Positions 1 to 7,651 of a stretch of 11,282 nucleotides of DNA are shown here, piece by piece. Every line of letters begins with the position of its first letter. The stretch's first letter is position 1. The notes beneath the pieces were generated by a model, which was not told the origin of the DNA, made no database searches, and worked only from the letters and a program-made list of their open reading frames with translations. The position numbers and the translations under genes are program-made. This DNA is from an uncultured Bacilli bacterium (GTDB lineage Bacteria > Bacillota_I > Bacilli_A > RF39 > UBA660), in NCBI GenBank assembly GCA_910584085.1, contig CAJTZY010000028.1, positions 1-11,282 of the forward strand. Direction: 5' to 3'.

Positions 1-90
1 TTTATTATGACTTTTAGTCTACTTTTTCTACTATTTTATTCTATCACTTATTTTTCATTTTTACAATAGTATTTTTTGAAAATTAAATTG

Positions 91-118
91 TAAAAAAAGA
101 AATAGCTATTGCCATTTC
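91..118 (-). terminator. Intrinsic terminator of the phosphoketolase gene, overlapping its stop codon
   Basis: Read on the minus strand, GAAATGGC pairs with GCTATTTC (8 bp including one G-U) around an AATA loop and is followed at once by seven T. The arms are 111-118 and 99-106, and the T-run is the complement of 92-98. The stem uses the last codons of the phosphoketolase gene and part of its TAG stop (106-108), so the gene ends inside its own terminator. Downstream, positions 1-90 hold no gene that I can see. Confidence 0.75.
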
Positions 119-2457
119 CAGTTTCTTACTTCTTCTAAATCTTCCCCATACTCACTTATATGTAATTTATGCTCTATAAGTTTATTTTTACATTCTTGTA
201 TTAATCTAGAACCCCTATTCCCAAGTCCAGATAAATATTTAAGAGAATCAATAACCAAATTATATCTATCTATCTTATTTTGAACTCTCATATCAAATGG
301 AGTTGTAATCGTTCCCTCCTCTTGATATCCATGAACATGTATATTATTATTTTTCCTATTATAAACTAATTGATGAATTAAAGATGGATATCCATGAAAA
401 TTAAATATAATTGGTTTATCCTTAGTAAATAGTGCATCATATTCATCATCTGTAAGCCCATGTGGATGTTTAGTATTAGATTCAAGTCTCATTAAATCTA
501 CTACATTTATAAATCTAATTTTTATTTCTGGAAAATTACTTCTTAATATTGATGTAGCTGCAAGTGATTCTAAAGTTGGAGTTTCTCCAGCACATGCCAT
601 TATTAAATCTGGTTCTTCATTTTGATCATTACTTGCAAAATCCCATATGCCAATACCTTGTGTACAATGCTTAACCGCATCCTCCATACTTAACCATTGT
701 GGACGTGGATGTTTAGAAGCAATTATTACATTTATATAATTTTTACTTCTTATACAGTGATCAAAAACTGATAACAAACAATTAGTATCTGGAGGCAAAT
801 ACATTCTTACTATATCTGATTTTTTAGTAACTAAGTGATTTAAAAATCCTGGATCTTGATGAGTATATCCATTGTGATCCTGCTGCCATACATGTGAAGT
901 TAAAATATAATTTAAAGATGATATTTTATATCTCCAAGATAATTCACTTGTAACTTTCAACCATTTAGCATGTTGACTAGTCATAGAATCTACTATTCTT
1001 ATAAAAGCTTCATATGAATTAAAGAAACCATGTCTACCTGTAAGTAAATAACCTTCAAGCATTCCCTCACAAACATGTTCAGATAACATTGAATCAATCA
1101 CTCTACCATTTGGAGATATGAATTCATCATTTCTCATAACCATCCCATTAAACTGTCTATTAGTTTCCTCAAATATATGATTTAATCTATTAGACATAGC
1201 TTCATCTGGTCCAAATACTCTAAAATTTTGGGGATTGTACTTAATTATATCCCTAACAAAATTACCAAGTTCCATCATATCTTGAGTTTCTACACTACCC
1301 GGATGCTCGACTGTTACTGCGTACTTTTTAAAATCTGGCATTCTTAAATTTTTAAGTAAAAGTCCTCCATTAGCAATTGGATTTGAACCCATTCTATTAA
1401 TACCAGTAGGACATAACTCTTTAAGTTCCTTAATTAAAGTTCCTCTTTTATCAAATAACTCCTCAGGTTTATAACTTTTCATCCAATTTTCTAATTCCTG
1501 CACGCTTTCATCACTATTGATTACTATAGGTACTTGATGAGCCCTAAATGTACCTTCAATTTGTTTACCATCAATTTCTTTAGGACCAGTCCATCCCTTA
1601 GGAGTTTTTAATATAATCATTGGGAAAAGAGGTCTTCCTGTAACATCATTTTCTGCATTATATTTTATTTCCTTAATCATTGCTACACATTCTTCAAGGG
1701 CTTTAGCCATTTTTTCATGTCTATCATATATACTTAAAGATTCATCTATGTCAACTATAATTGGCCTCCATCCACATCCAAAGAAGAAAAATTTTAACTC
1801 ATCTTCTGAAATTCTTGAAAATACTGTAGGATTTGATATTTTATATCCATTTAAATGTAATATTGGAAGTACTATACCATCAGTTTTTGGATTTATAAAT
1901 TTATTAAGTTGCCATGACGTTGCAAGAGGGCCTGTTTCAGCCTCACCATCTCCAACTACACATGCAACTATTAAATCTGGATTATCAAGTACCGCACCAA
2001 ATGAATGTGATAAACTATATCCAAGTTCTCCACCCTCATTTATTGAACCTGGTGTCTCTGGTGCAACATGACTAGATATTCCTCCTGGAAATGAAAATTG
2101 TTTAAATAATTTTTTCATTCCCTCTTCATCTTCAGTTATATCAGGATATACTTCTGTATATGAGCCTTCAAGATATACATTAGATACAATAGAATTTCCT
2201 CCATGCCCTGGTCCTGATACATAAATCATATTTAAATCATGTTCTTTTATTATTCTATTTAAATGTGTATATATAAAATTTTGCCCCGGAACTGTTCCCC
2301 AATGTCCTACTATTTTTCTTTTAATATCGCTTTTTATAAGTTTTCTTTTGAGTAATGGATTATCAAGCAAATAAAGCTGTCCAACAGATAAATAATTAGT
2401 TGCTCTAAAATAAGCATCCAATTTTAATGCCATTTCTTCACTTAATACTTTATTCAT
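106..2457 (-). CDS. xfp: Xylulose-5-phosphate/fructose-6-phosphate phosphoketolase
   Basis: This cytosolic thiamine-diphosphate enzyme cleaves xylulose 5-phosphate (and often fructose 6-phosphate) with phosphate to acetyl phosphate plus glyceraldehyde 3-phosphate (or erythrose 4-phosphate). It is the key step of the phosphoketolase pentose pathway. At 783 residues it is full length (family about 790-820). Visible family motifs are GHWGTVPGQNF (51-61), SGPGHGG (81-87), FPGGISSHVAPETPGS (about 123-138), the diphosphate/Mg site GDGEAETGPLATSWQ (169-183) with the paired LNGYKI (202-207), and the later WQQDHNGYTHQDPG segment typical of phosphoketolases. The ATG at 2457 follows AGAGGTTGAT, a reasonable ribosome binding site. 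It has its own promoter and terminator, so it is probably monocistronic. In heterofermenters and several clostridia this enzyme serves pentose use and acetate production; I see no catabolite-response site. The family assignment is very secure; substrate preference cannot be read from sequence. Confidence 0.97.
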   Translation of the reverse strand: MNKVLSEEMALKLDAYFRATNYLSVGQLYLLDNPLLKRKLIKSDIKRKIVGHWGTVPGQNFIYTHLNRIIKEHDLNMIYVSGPGHGGNSIVSNVYLEGSYTEVYPDITEDEEGMKKLFKQFSFPGGISSHVAPETPGSINEGGELGYSLSHSFGAVLDNPDLIVACVVGDGEAETGPLATSWQLNKFINPKTDGIVLPILHLNGYKISNPTVFSRISEDELKFFFFGCGWRPIIVDIDESLSIYDRHEKMAKALEECVAMIKEIKYNAENDVTGRPLFPMIILKTPKGWTGPKEIDGKQIEGTFRAHQVPIVINSDESVQELENWMKSYKPEELFDKRGTLIKELKELCPTGINRMGSNPIANGGLLLKNLRMPDFKKYAVTVEHPGSVETQDMMELGNFVRDIIKYNPQNFRVFGPDEAMSNRLNHIFEETNRQFNGMVMRNDEFISPNGRVIDSMLSEHVCEGMLEGYLLTGRHGFFNSYEAFIRIVDSMTSQHAKWLKVTSELSWRYKISSLNYILTSHVWQQDHNGYTHQDPGFLNHLVTKKSDIVRMYLPPDTNCLLSVFDHCIRSKNYINVIIASKHPRPQWLSMEDAVKHCTQGIGIWDFASNDQNEEPDLIMACAGETPTLESLAATSILRSNFPEIKIRFINVVDLMRLESNTKHPHGLTDDEYDALFTKDKPIIFNFHGYPSLIHQLVYNRKNNNIHVHGYQEEGTITTPFDMRVQNKIDRYNLVIDSLKYLSGLGNRGSRLIQECKNKLIEHKLHISEYGEDLEEVRNWKWQ

Positions 2458-2487
2458 TTTATCAACCTCTTCTTTTATTCTAAATAT

Positions 2488-2516
2488 ATTATATACTATT
2501 TTTTACTTTATCACAA
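2488..2516 (-). promoter_or_regulatory. Sigma-A-type promoter of xfp
   Basis: On the minus strand TTGTGA (complement of 2511-2516), a 17-nt spacer and a perfect TATAAT (complement of 2488-2493) form a strong vegetative promoter. It lies wholly within the 71-nt gap after the upstream nucleotidyltransferase gene. Transcription should start near 2481, giving a leader of about 24 nt. It indicates that xfp can be transcribed independently of the upstream gene. Confidence 0.75.
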
Positions 2517-2528
2517 CTAACAAATTTA

Positions 2529-3392
2529 TTATCTTAATCTTATTTGTAATTTTTTAGATTTATCTAAATTATTAATTTCATTTTCAATGATATTTCTAGT
2601 AACCGTTACAGCATCTATAAATTGTACACTTTTATCCATAAATTCATATTTTTTACTTATAGGTTCCCACAAATTAATATGTTTATCAATAAAATCATTA
2701 TTTAAATGACTAGCTGATGCATCTTTAATATCTATTTTATTTCTATCAATTAACATACGATAAAAGAAATAAGAAAGTCTTTCTTTATCATACTTTCCAC
2801 CTATTAATTTATATATGTCATAAAAATCCTTTACCCTTGTATTTAAAACATCTGTTTTATTACTTTCAGTTACTATACAAAGTTTTTCAGCAAAATGTTC
2901 TTCATAAGAAGGTGTATAAACATAAAATATACCCTCCCCAGTAAAGACAGGATCTATCCTTTTATAATCTTTCTCATATATTGTTCTTGATAATTCTTGA
3001 AAATCTATTGATATTGGATGTTTTATTTTACCAAAATTAGCTGTTAAATGTATTTTATATATACCAGTACTAGTTTGCTTAGGTATACCAGTTAATTCAT
3101 AAAATAAATTATCATTAGATTCATACATAGCCCTATATAAATTTAGTAATGGACTATTGTGATATTCAGTTGAAACTAAATCAATATCAGTAACTGGTCT
3201 AATCATTTCATTTAAATGAGCAAGTTCTGAAAAACTACCTTTTACATATAATTTATCATAACTTAACTTATTTATTCTTTCTAAAAGTATCATTGAAAAA
3301 TACGTATTATATGTATTAGTTATTGAAATCCCCAACCTCTTAGATTCTTTTTTTAAATATGATTTTAATTTTTCATCATTATCAAAAGTCAT
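2529..3392 (-). CDS. Solitary AbiEii-family nucleotidyltransferase (toxin-like)
   Basis: This 287-residue protein has the layout of the AbiEii/DUF1814 nucleotidyltransferases, the toxin half of AbiE abortive-infection toxin-antitoxin systems. Related toxins transfer nucleotides to RNA or protein targets. Visible are VKGSF (50-54) in place of the usual KGGT/S motif, RPVTDIDLV (65-73) carrying the catalytic DxD, a possible third acidic residue in PISIDF (about D130), and the C-terminal pair EEHFAEKL (164-171) and RVKDFYDIYKL (186-196), which match the family's E-x-L-A-E-K-L and R-x-K-D-x-Y-D-L-Y signatures. I start at the ATG at 3392 because AGGAGAG lies 7 nt upstream. An in-frame ATG at 3443 has no ribosome binding site and lies upstream of the likely -10 (3421-3426). 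No AbiEi-like antitoxin gene (winged helix, normally adjacent) is present: the neighbours are xfp and trxA. It may be an orphan toxin, a domesticated enzyme, or paired elsewhere. Family confidence is high, toxin function unproven. Confidence 0.85.
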   Translation of the reverse strand: MTFDNDEKLKSYLKKESKRLGISITNTYNTYFSMILLERINKLSYDKLYVKGSFSELAHLNEMIRPVTDIDLVSTEYHNSPLLNLYRAMYESNDNLFYELTGIPKQTSTGIYKIHLTANFGKIKHPISIDFQELSRTIYEKDYKRIDPVFTGEGIFYVYTPSYEEHFAEKLCIVTESNKTDVLNTRVKDFYDIYKLIGGKYDKERLSYFFYRMLIDRNKIDIKDASASHLNNDFIDKHINLWEPISKKYEFMDKSVQFIDAVTVTRNIIENEINNLDKSKKLQIRLR

Positions 3393-3420
3393 CTTATCTC
3401 TCCTAGCCTCAATATATCTA

Positions 3421-3426
3421 ATTATA
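3421..3426 (-). promoter_or_regulatory. Probable -10 box of the AbiEii-like gene
   Basis: The complement of 3421-3426 is a perfect TATAAT, 28 nt upstream of the chosen start codon. The hexamer 17 nt further upstream (ACTTTT) is a poor -35, so this is tentative. It would put transcription start near 3414, downstream of the alternative ATG at 3443. Confidence 0.4.
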
Positions 3427-3479
3427 TTAACAAATATAGACAAAAAAGTAAATATAATTTTGATAATATAATAAATATA

Positions 3480-3508
3480 TTGTATTTAAACCAATATTTT
3501 AGTAAAAT
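3480..3508 (+). promoter_or_regulatory. Candidate promoter of trxA-trxB
   Basis: TTGTAT (3480-3485), a 17-nt spacer and TAAAAT (3503-3508) resemble a sigma-A promoter, but it would leave only a few bases before the AGGAGG at 3518-3523. An alternative is TTGATA at 3460-3465 with TATTTA at 3483-3488. The region is so AT-rich that neither is certain. Confidence 0.4.
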
Positions 3509-3528
3509 ATAGATAATAGGAGGATGTT

Positions 3529-3843
3529 ATGGAAATAATAAATATTAAAAATAATTTTAAAGAAGAAGTTGAAGATTATAATGGAATCACTATTGTAGAC
3601 TTTTGGGCTACTTGGTGTGGACCCTGTAAAATGTTCGCTCCAGTTTTTGAAAATGTTTCTAAAAAACTTGAGTCTATTAAATTTTGTAAGCTAAATGTAG
3701 ATGAAGATAGCGAAAATATTTGTAAAGATTTAGGTATTATGTCTATACCTACAACTATCATTTTTAAAAATGGTAAAGAAATTAAAAGAAATATAGGGTT
3801 TATAAGTGAAGATGATTTAATAAAATTTTTGGGTGATATGTAA
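3529..3843 (+). CDS. trxA: Thioredoxin
   Basis: A 104-residue single-domain thioredoxin, a cytosolic protein-disulfide reductant. The redox motif WCGPC is at residues 29-33 (catalytic Cys30 and Cys33) in the usual context FWATWCGPCK. The cis-proline Pro74 lies in MSIPTT, and the sheet segment TTIIFKNGKE follows. Length and layout are canonical. The ATG at 3529 is preceded by a perfect AGGAGG (3518-3523) with 5-nt spacing. The gene's TAA overlaps the ATG of the thioredoxin reductase gene by one base (TAATG at 3841-3845), so the two are co-transcribed and probably translationally coupled, giving reductant and reductase together. Clostridia often have several thioredoxins, so this may not be the only one. 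Confidence 0.96.
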   Translation: MEIINIKNNFKEEVEDYNGITIVDFWATWCGPCKMFAPVFENVSKKLESIKFCKLNVDEDSENICKDLGIMSIPTTIIFKNGKEIKRNIGFISEDDLIKFLGDM

Positions 3844-4763
3844 TGTACGACATTATTATAATAGGAGCTGGGCCTGCGGGACTTACATCAGCTATTTATG
3901 CATGCCAGGCTAGAAAAAATATACTATTACTTGAAAAAGAATCCTATGGTGGTCAAATACTAAAGGCTGATAAAGTAAAAAATTATCCAGGTTTTAATGA
4001 AATATCTGGATTTGAATTTGCCACTAAATTATATAACCAAGCAAGTGACCTAGGGGCAGATATAAAATTTGAAGAAGCGGTAGAAATAAAAAACTATGAT
4101 GATTACAAAGAAGTAATAACTAACAAAAATAGTTATAAAACTAAATCAATAGTAATCGCAAGCGGCGCTAAAAACAGAAAATTAGGACTTAATAATGAGG
4201 ATAAACTAATTGGTAAAGGAATATCATATTGTTCAACATGTGATGGAATGTTCTTCAAAGATAAAGAAGTAGCTATTACTGGTGGAGGTAATAATGCAAT
4301 TGATGATGCCCTATACTTAAGTAATATATGTAAAAAGGTATATGTTATATATAGAAGAAAAGAGTTTAGATTTGATTCAATTAATTTATCAAAATTAAAA
4401 GTTAAAGAAAATGTTACATTTATATTAAATTCAAACATCATTAATTTAATCGGCAATGAAAAATTAGAGGGTATCATAATAAAAGAAAATGATACAAATA
4501 AAGAAATCACTTTAAATATAGATGGATTATTTATAACTATAGGTCATATTCCCGTATCAAATATGTGTAAAAACATAATAAATACAAATGAGGAAGGATA
4601 TATAATTTCAAATGAAGACTGTACTACCAATATTGAAGGAATTTTTGTAGCTGGAGATATTAGAGTAAAAGAAATTAGACAATTAACTACAGCTTGTAGT
4701 GATGGGACAATAGCAGTATTAAATGCTTGTAAATATTTAAATAAACAAATAAAAAAAGAATAA
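3843..4763 (+). CDS. trxB: Thioredoxin reductase (FAD-dependent)
   Basis: This 306-residue low-molecular-weight thioredoxin reductase passes electrons from NADPH through FAD and a Cys pair to thioredoxin. Visible are the FAD-binding GAGPAG (8-13), GGQI (36-39), the redox-active CSTCDG (Cys130, Cys133), the pyridine-nucleotide Rossmann motif GGGNNA (147-152), and the C-terminal FAD motif GIFVAGDIR followed by RQLTTACSDG (about 266-288). The NADPH-phosphate motif normally HRRxxxR reads YRRKEFR (170-176): the arginines are kept and the leading His is Tyr. It is therefore more likely NADPH-dependent than one of the clostridial ferredoxin-type reductases that lose these motifs. The start overlaps the trxA stop, with GGGTGAT as ribosome binding site inside trxA. 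It ends in a hairpin shared with the convergent LysM gene. Confidence 0.95.
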   Translation: MYDIIIIGAGPAGLTSAIYACQARKNILLLEKESYGGQILKADKVKNYPGFNEISGFEFATKLYNQASDLGADIKFEEAVEIKNYDDYKEVITNKNSYKTKSIVIASGAKNRKLGLNNEDKLIGKGISYCSTCDGMFFKDKEVAITGGGNNAIDDALYLSNICKKVYVIYRRKEFRFDSINLSKLKVKENVTFILNSNIINLIGNEKLEGIIIKENDTNKEITLNIDGLFITIGHIPVSNMCKNIINTNEEGYIISNEDCTTNIEGIFVAGDIRVKEIRQLTTACSDGTIAVLNACKYLNKQIKKE

Positions 4764-4780
4764 ACCATATATTCTTTTTT
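4752..4780. terminator. Bidirectional A/T-rich terminator between convergent trxB and the LysM gene
   Basis: AAAAAAGAATA (4752-4762) and TATTCTTTTTT (4770-4780) form a perfect 11-bp inverted repeat with a 7-nt loop. Both strands end the stem in a T-run, so it can act as a terminator in both directions. It overlaps the trxB stop (4761-4763) and the stop of the opposite gene (4779-4781); the two coding regions are only 15 nt apart. The stem has a single G-C pair, so efficiency is uncertain. Confidence 0.6.
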
Positions 4781-5504
4781 ATTTAGTTTTAGTATTACTT
4801 TTTAAAGATTCTATTAATTCTTTATTTGCTTCTTTTACCTCTAATTTTAATTCTCCTATTTTAGGATTAATAATCCATAACTTTTGTCCTGCATAAATAG
4901 TAGTAGAAGATAAATTATTACGTTTAATTATTTCCTGGGTTTCTGCCTCATTTACTCCTACACAATTAGACGCGCTACCAAACGCTGCTAAACCTGTAAG
5001 ATTATCATCTAGCTTTGCTGTATATTCTACCCATTTTTCATTTTCCTCTAATTCAAATAATTCCATTTGCTTTGAAACATAATTTTGTAAACTAGGATTG
5101 TCTTCATCAATAATTACTGGTATTTTTATTCTACTACCTCCAATTATTTCTGAATCAACTATTCCATTTGTCTCTTCAATTGATTTAATAAAATTTTCTT
5201 TTGATCCATATACACTATCATAATCTTCATTATAAAACTCATCTGCAATTTCTGATACAGTATCCCCTGAAAAAACATCAATTGATATATTAGTTAAAAT
5301 TTGATTATCACTAACACTTACTGGATTAGTTTTTTCTTCCGTATTTGTACTCGCCTTACCAATTGCTAAACCTGAAAAAAATATTATTGCTGAAGCTGAA
5401 AGTGCGATAACAGGTTTGATTTTTTGTAGTTTAGTTTTTAAGGTTGATAGTGCTTTATCATTAATATTTTTTACTTTTCCATGTTCACTAACTATTTCAT
5501 TCAT
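4779..5504 (-). CDS. Membrane-anchored protein with two LysM-like domains
   Basis: A 241-residue protein with a short charged N-terminus, one hydrophobic segment (about 31-49, followed by GKAST), and an extracytoplasmic part, so probably anchored N-in/C-out. Two LysM-like modules are visible. The first is about 75-131, with FSGDTVSEIADEFY, an Asn near 113 and the closing GGSRIKIP. The second is about 159-212, with YTAKLDDNLTGLA, an Asn near 196-197 and AGQKLWII. LysM domains bind N-acetylglucosamine glycans, here presumably peptidoglycan. No catalytic domain is attached; the C-terminal 30 residues are charged and probably helical. An AGGAGG lies 9 nt before the ATG at 5504. Two candidate promoters lie upstream and the terminator is shared with trxB, so it looks monocistronic. 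It could be a small envelope or division-related factor; its exact role cannot be told. Confidence 0.8.
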   Translation of the reverse strand: MNEIVSEHGKVKNINDKALSTLKTKLQKIKPVIALSASAIIFFSGLAIGKASTNTEEKTNPVSVSDNQILTNISIDVFSGDTVSEIADEFYNEDYDSVYGSKENFIKSIEETNGIVDSEIIGGSRIKIPVIIDEDNPSLQNYVSKQMELFELEENEKWVEYTAKLDDNLTGLAAFGSASNCVGVNEAETQEIIKRNNLSSTTIYAGQKLWIINPKIGELKLEVKEANKELIESLKSNTKTK

Positions 5505-5542
5505 AATAAGATTCCTCCTTTTATTATGATATTAGTAATTCA

Positions 5543-5582
5543 ATTATATAACATTATATAAAATAAGTAAATATGAATACAA
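5543..5582 (-). promoter_or_regulatory. Two overlapping candidate promoters of the LysM gene
   Basis: On the minus strand two TATAAT boxes lie 10 nt apart (complements of 5553-5558 and 5543-5548). The first has TTGTAT (complement of 5577-5582) at 18 nt. The second has TTTACT (complement of 5566-5571) at 17 nt. Either would give a short leader before the AGGAGG. Confidence 0.5.
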
Positions 5583-5607
5583 TTTTAAATTTGAATTTTA
5601 CATAAGA

Positions 5608-6405
5608 TTATAAAAAATCATATAACGTTTTATCACCAAATATATTTTCATCTAAAGATCTTATATTTAAATTGTTTTTTATTGATTTTACAGTAATAAA
5701 AGCTCTACTTAAAGCTATACTATATAATTTTTTACCTATATCATTTTCATTATCCCTTATAGCTTTGCAATCTTCAAGTGAATATGATAAGTCTATAAAC
5801 ATGTCTCGCATATATTCCTCTACATCATCTTTATTTATTTTTATACCTATCTCCCTTGAAGCCCTAAAATAAGCAGATTTAAATCTTTCTTTACATAAAT
5901 AATATATAGATTCAACTGCTTGTTTTTTTGATATATCTGAATAATAATTAAAAAATTGATACTTTAATTCATTATTACATTTTGATGTATCAATATCATT
6001 TTTTATTTGCTTAATTTGTTTATTTGAAATACCTTTCATTTGAGATTCATTATCATATAAAAAATAAATCATCGAAATCGCACAATTCTTACTAAATCCA
6101 TATTTAAGTACCTTATATACACATCGCCTATTTATAGATAACTTTTTACAAACTTCATTTATATTCATACTACTTATATTACTATTAATTTTCTTGAAAA
6201 TTAAAATATGTTCTTTTATCTTTTTTAAATTTAAATATATATTTGCAACTTTTTTTATAATATCAGCTTTACCAACCTCTTTATTCTTTTTCATATAGTA
6301 CTCTATACTTCTAATAGCATATTTATAATTTAATTCTTCTATTTTACAAAATCTATAAAAAGTTAAATCATTATAAAAATATATTACATTTTTTCTACAC
6401 TGCAT
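5608..6405 (-). CDS. Unassigned protein with possible helix-turn-helix and sigma-factor-like C-terminal tail
   Basis: I do not recognise this 265-residue Lys/Asn/Ile-rich protein as a named family. No signal peptide or membrane segment is evident. Residues about 81-101 (NINEVCKKLSINRRCVYKVLK) look like a helix-turn-helix, preceded by a helical stretch. The last 17 residues, RSLDENIFGDKTLYDFL, resemble the linker after sigma-70 region 3 (SLDEPIG...TLGDFI), where a sigma factor would continue into region 4; here the protein stops. It might be a divergent or truncated sigma-like regulator, but this rests on short motifs only. I start at ATG 6405, preceded by GAGGTG with 4-nt spacing; a TTG four codons upstream overlaps that site and is less likely. 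The downstream LysM gene has its own promoter. Confidence 0.65.
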   Translation of the reverse strand: MQCRKNVIYFYNDLTFYRFCKIEELNYKYAIRSIEYYMKKNKEVGKADIIKKVANIYLNLKKIKEHILIFKKINSNISSMNINEVCKKLSINRRCVYKVLKYGFSKNCAISMIYFLYDNESQMKGISNKQIKQIKNDIDTSKCNNELKYQFFNYYSDISKKQAVESIYYLCKERFKSAYFRASREIGIKINKDDVEEYMRDMFIDLSYSLEDCKAIRDNENDIGKKLYSIALSRAFITVKSIKNNLNIRSLDENIFGDKTLYDFL

Positions 6406-6486
6406 AATACACCTCAAACAAATTATTTCCTACACTTTATAAACATTAATTATCAATATTTAATATAACGAATCAAAAATACGTTA

Positions 6487-7431
6487 CTATTTATACTTTT
6501 TTAAAATTTTTTCTTCACCTTCTACAATATTTAAAGTAATATGAGTATAACTATCAATCTCATTCGGATAGTATTCAATTTTAAAGTCAGGAAATTGATA
6601 TTCCATTCTTTGCATTAATAAAATGAAATTATCTAAAATCCTTGATAAAATTTGATCACTTTTATATGTGCTTTCGGCGTGGTAATATTTCTTATATCTT
6701 CCATATAAAAAATCTGGTACCCTTATTTTATCAACATTATAACTTTTTAAAATATTTAAAAACAATCTAAATGTCATAACAAAACTTGGTGAAACATTTC
6801 GAAAATTACTAACACCTGAGTTAATTTTATTTATGATTTGCTTATATCTAATATCTTGCACATTGTATTCTCTTTCTCTTCCAAATTGTATAGCAAACAA
6901 ATAGCAAGTATTTTCCTCATCAAAAGCGTATCTAACAAGTGGTAATGAATATTCCAAATTATCAATTTTCATTTTAAATTCTAAAACAAATGGCGTTTCT
7001 AAACCAGGATTTTCCAAAACACGTTTAACATAAAATTCTGTATCATATATCTTAGATAAAAGCTTATAACAATTAAATTCATCAAAATGGTTATTACTAA
7101 AAAAATAACTTCTATTATTAATATATTTAACTAAATCTTCTGCATCAGAAGAGGTCATATTAAAAAATAAATTATTGAAGAAAAACGATAGGTTGTGATA
7201 AAACTTTAGATTTCTATTAGAAGTATAAAACTTCCTTAAAGCAAATACATAGTTAATTAATGCATCACTTAACTTATCCAAATCTTTGACAATAATCGTT
7301 GGCTTAAAAAATTCTTGATTATATTGTGGCTTAATCTTAATCACACCATCCTCATTCAAAATATTATATTTACCAAATCTATCTATGCAATCAAAAAAAT
7401 AATCGATAATATTACCAGAAAAATCAAACAT
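6487..7431 (-). CDS. Hypothetical protein, no recognised family
   Basis: A 314-residue protein rich in Phe, Tyr, Asn and Lys, soluble by appearance: there is no convincing membrane span from this start. I cannot assign a function. Visible features are an aromatic N-terminal half (for example LSFFFNNLFFNM, 81-92) and a more regular C-terminal half. The latter has a beta-like stretch PFVLEFKMKI then LPLVRYAF (147-170), YLFAIQFGRERE (177-188), the segment SPSFVMTFRLFLNILKSYNV (214-233) and IRVPDFLYGRYKKYYH (236-251). The C-terminal half looks like one conserved domain. The start at 7431 is chosen because AAGGTGGGG lies just upstream and a good promoter lies at 7505-7532. The in-frame ATG at 7536 would precede that promoter and has no ribosome binding site; the apparent hydrophobic N-terminus it would add is probably untranslated leader. 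It is divergent from the HAD gene. Confidence 0.7.
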   Translation of the reverse strand: MFDFSGNIIDYFFDCIDRFGKYNILNEDGVIKIKPQYNQEFFKPTIIVKDLDKLSDALINYVFALRKFYTSNRNLKFYHNLSFFFNNLFFNMTSSDAEDLVKYINNRSYFFSNNHFDEFNCYKLLSKIYDTEFYVKRVLENPGLETPFVLEFKMKIDNLEYSLPLVRYAFDEENTCYLFAIQFGREREYNVQDIRYKQIINKINSGVSNFRNVSPSFVMTFRLFLNILKSYNVDKIRVPDFLYGRYKKYYHAESTYKSDQILSRILDNFILLMQRMEYQFPDFKIEYYPNEIDSYTHITLNIVEGEEKILKKYK

Positions 7432-7504
7432 AAACCCCACCTTAAATATTAATATATTATTATAGCTAAAACTGTAAAAATATTGAAGCACAATTAATAG
7501 ATAG

Positions 7505-7532
7505 ATTATAACATATTTTTTATACAATACAA
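7505..7532 (-). promoter_or_regulatory. Promoter of the 314-residue hypothetical gene
   Basis: TTGTAT (complement of 7527-7532), a 16-nt spacer and a perfect TATAAT (complement of 7505-7510) on the minus strand. The predicted start near 7498 gives a leader of about 65 nt, longer than for most genes here. I see no strong secondary structure in it. Confidence 0.6.
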
Positions 7533-7588
7533 ACATAAATAATTATAAATATCTTAAAATTCAACTATTTTCTTTTATTTTAAAATTG

Positions 7589-7617
7589 TTTACAATAAAA
7601 TTTTATGATATTATAAA
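7589..7617 (+). promoter_or_regulatory. Promoter of the HAD-family gene
   Basis: TTTACA (7589-7594), a 17-nt spacer and TATAAA (7612-7617) give five of six matches to consensus in each box. The predicted start near 7624 leaves a leader of about 28 nt before the ATG at 7652. Confidence 0.65.
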
Positions 7618-7651
7618 TGTATAATAGAATTAATTGTTTAGGAGAGCAAGT

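Noticed and set aside
58..96. Perfect 10-bp inverted repeat TTTTTACAAT/ATTGTAAAAA with a 19-nt loop downstream of xfp
   Set aside because: Low complexity, long loop and almost no G-C pairs; the compact hairpin at 99-118 with its T-run explains termination better.
1748..2071. Open plus-strand frame opposite xfp, and similar antisense frames over trxA, trxB and the HTH gene
   Set aside because: No ribosome binding site or protein-like motifs; they are mirror frames of strongly coding sequence.
3393..3443. Longer N-terminus (17 extra residues) for the AbiEii-like protein from ATG 3443
   Set aside because: No ribosome binding site there and it lies upstream of the probable -10; AGGAGAG supports the start at 3392.
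6466..6486. TAACG/CGTTA inverted repeat after the 314-residue gene as a terminator or operator
   Set aside because: Only 5 bp with an 11-nt loop and no T-run after it; indistinguishable from chance in this composition.
7432..7536. Hydrophobic N-terminal segment (possible membrane anchor) of the 314-residue protein from ATG 7536
   Set aside because: It spans the promoter and leader at 7432-7532 and has no ribosome binding site; AAGGTGGGG supports the start at 7431.
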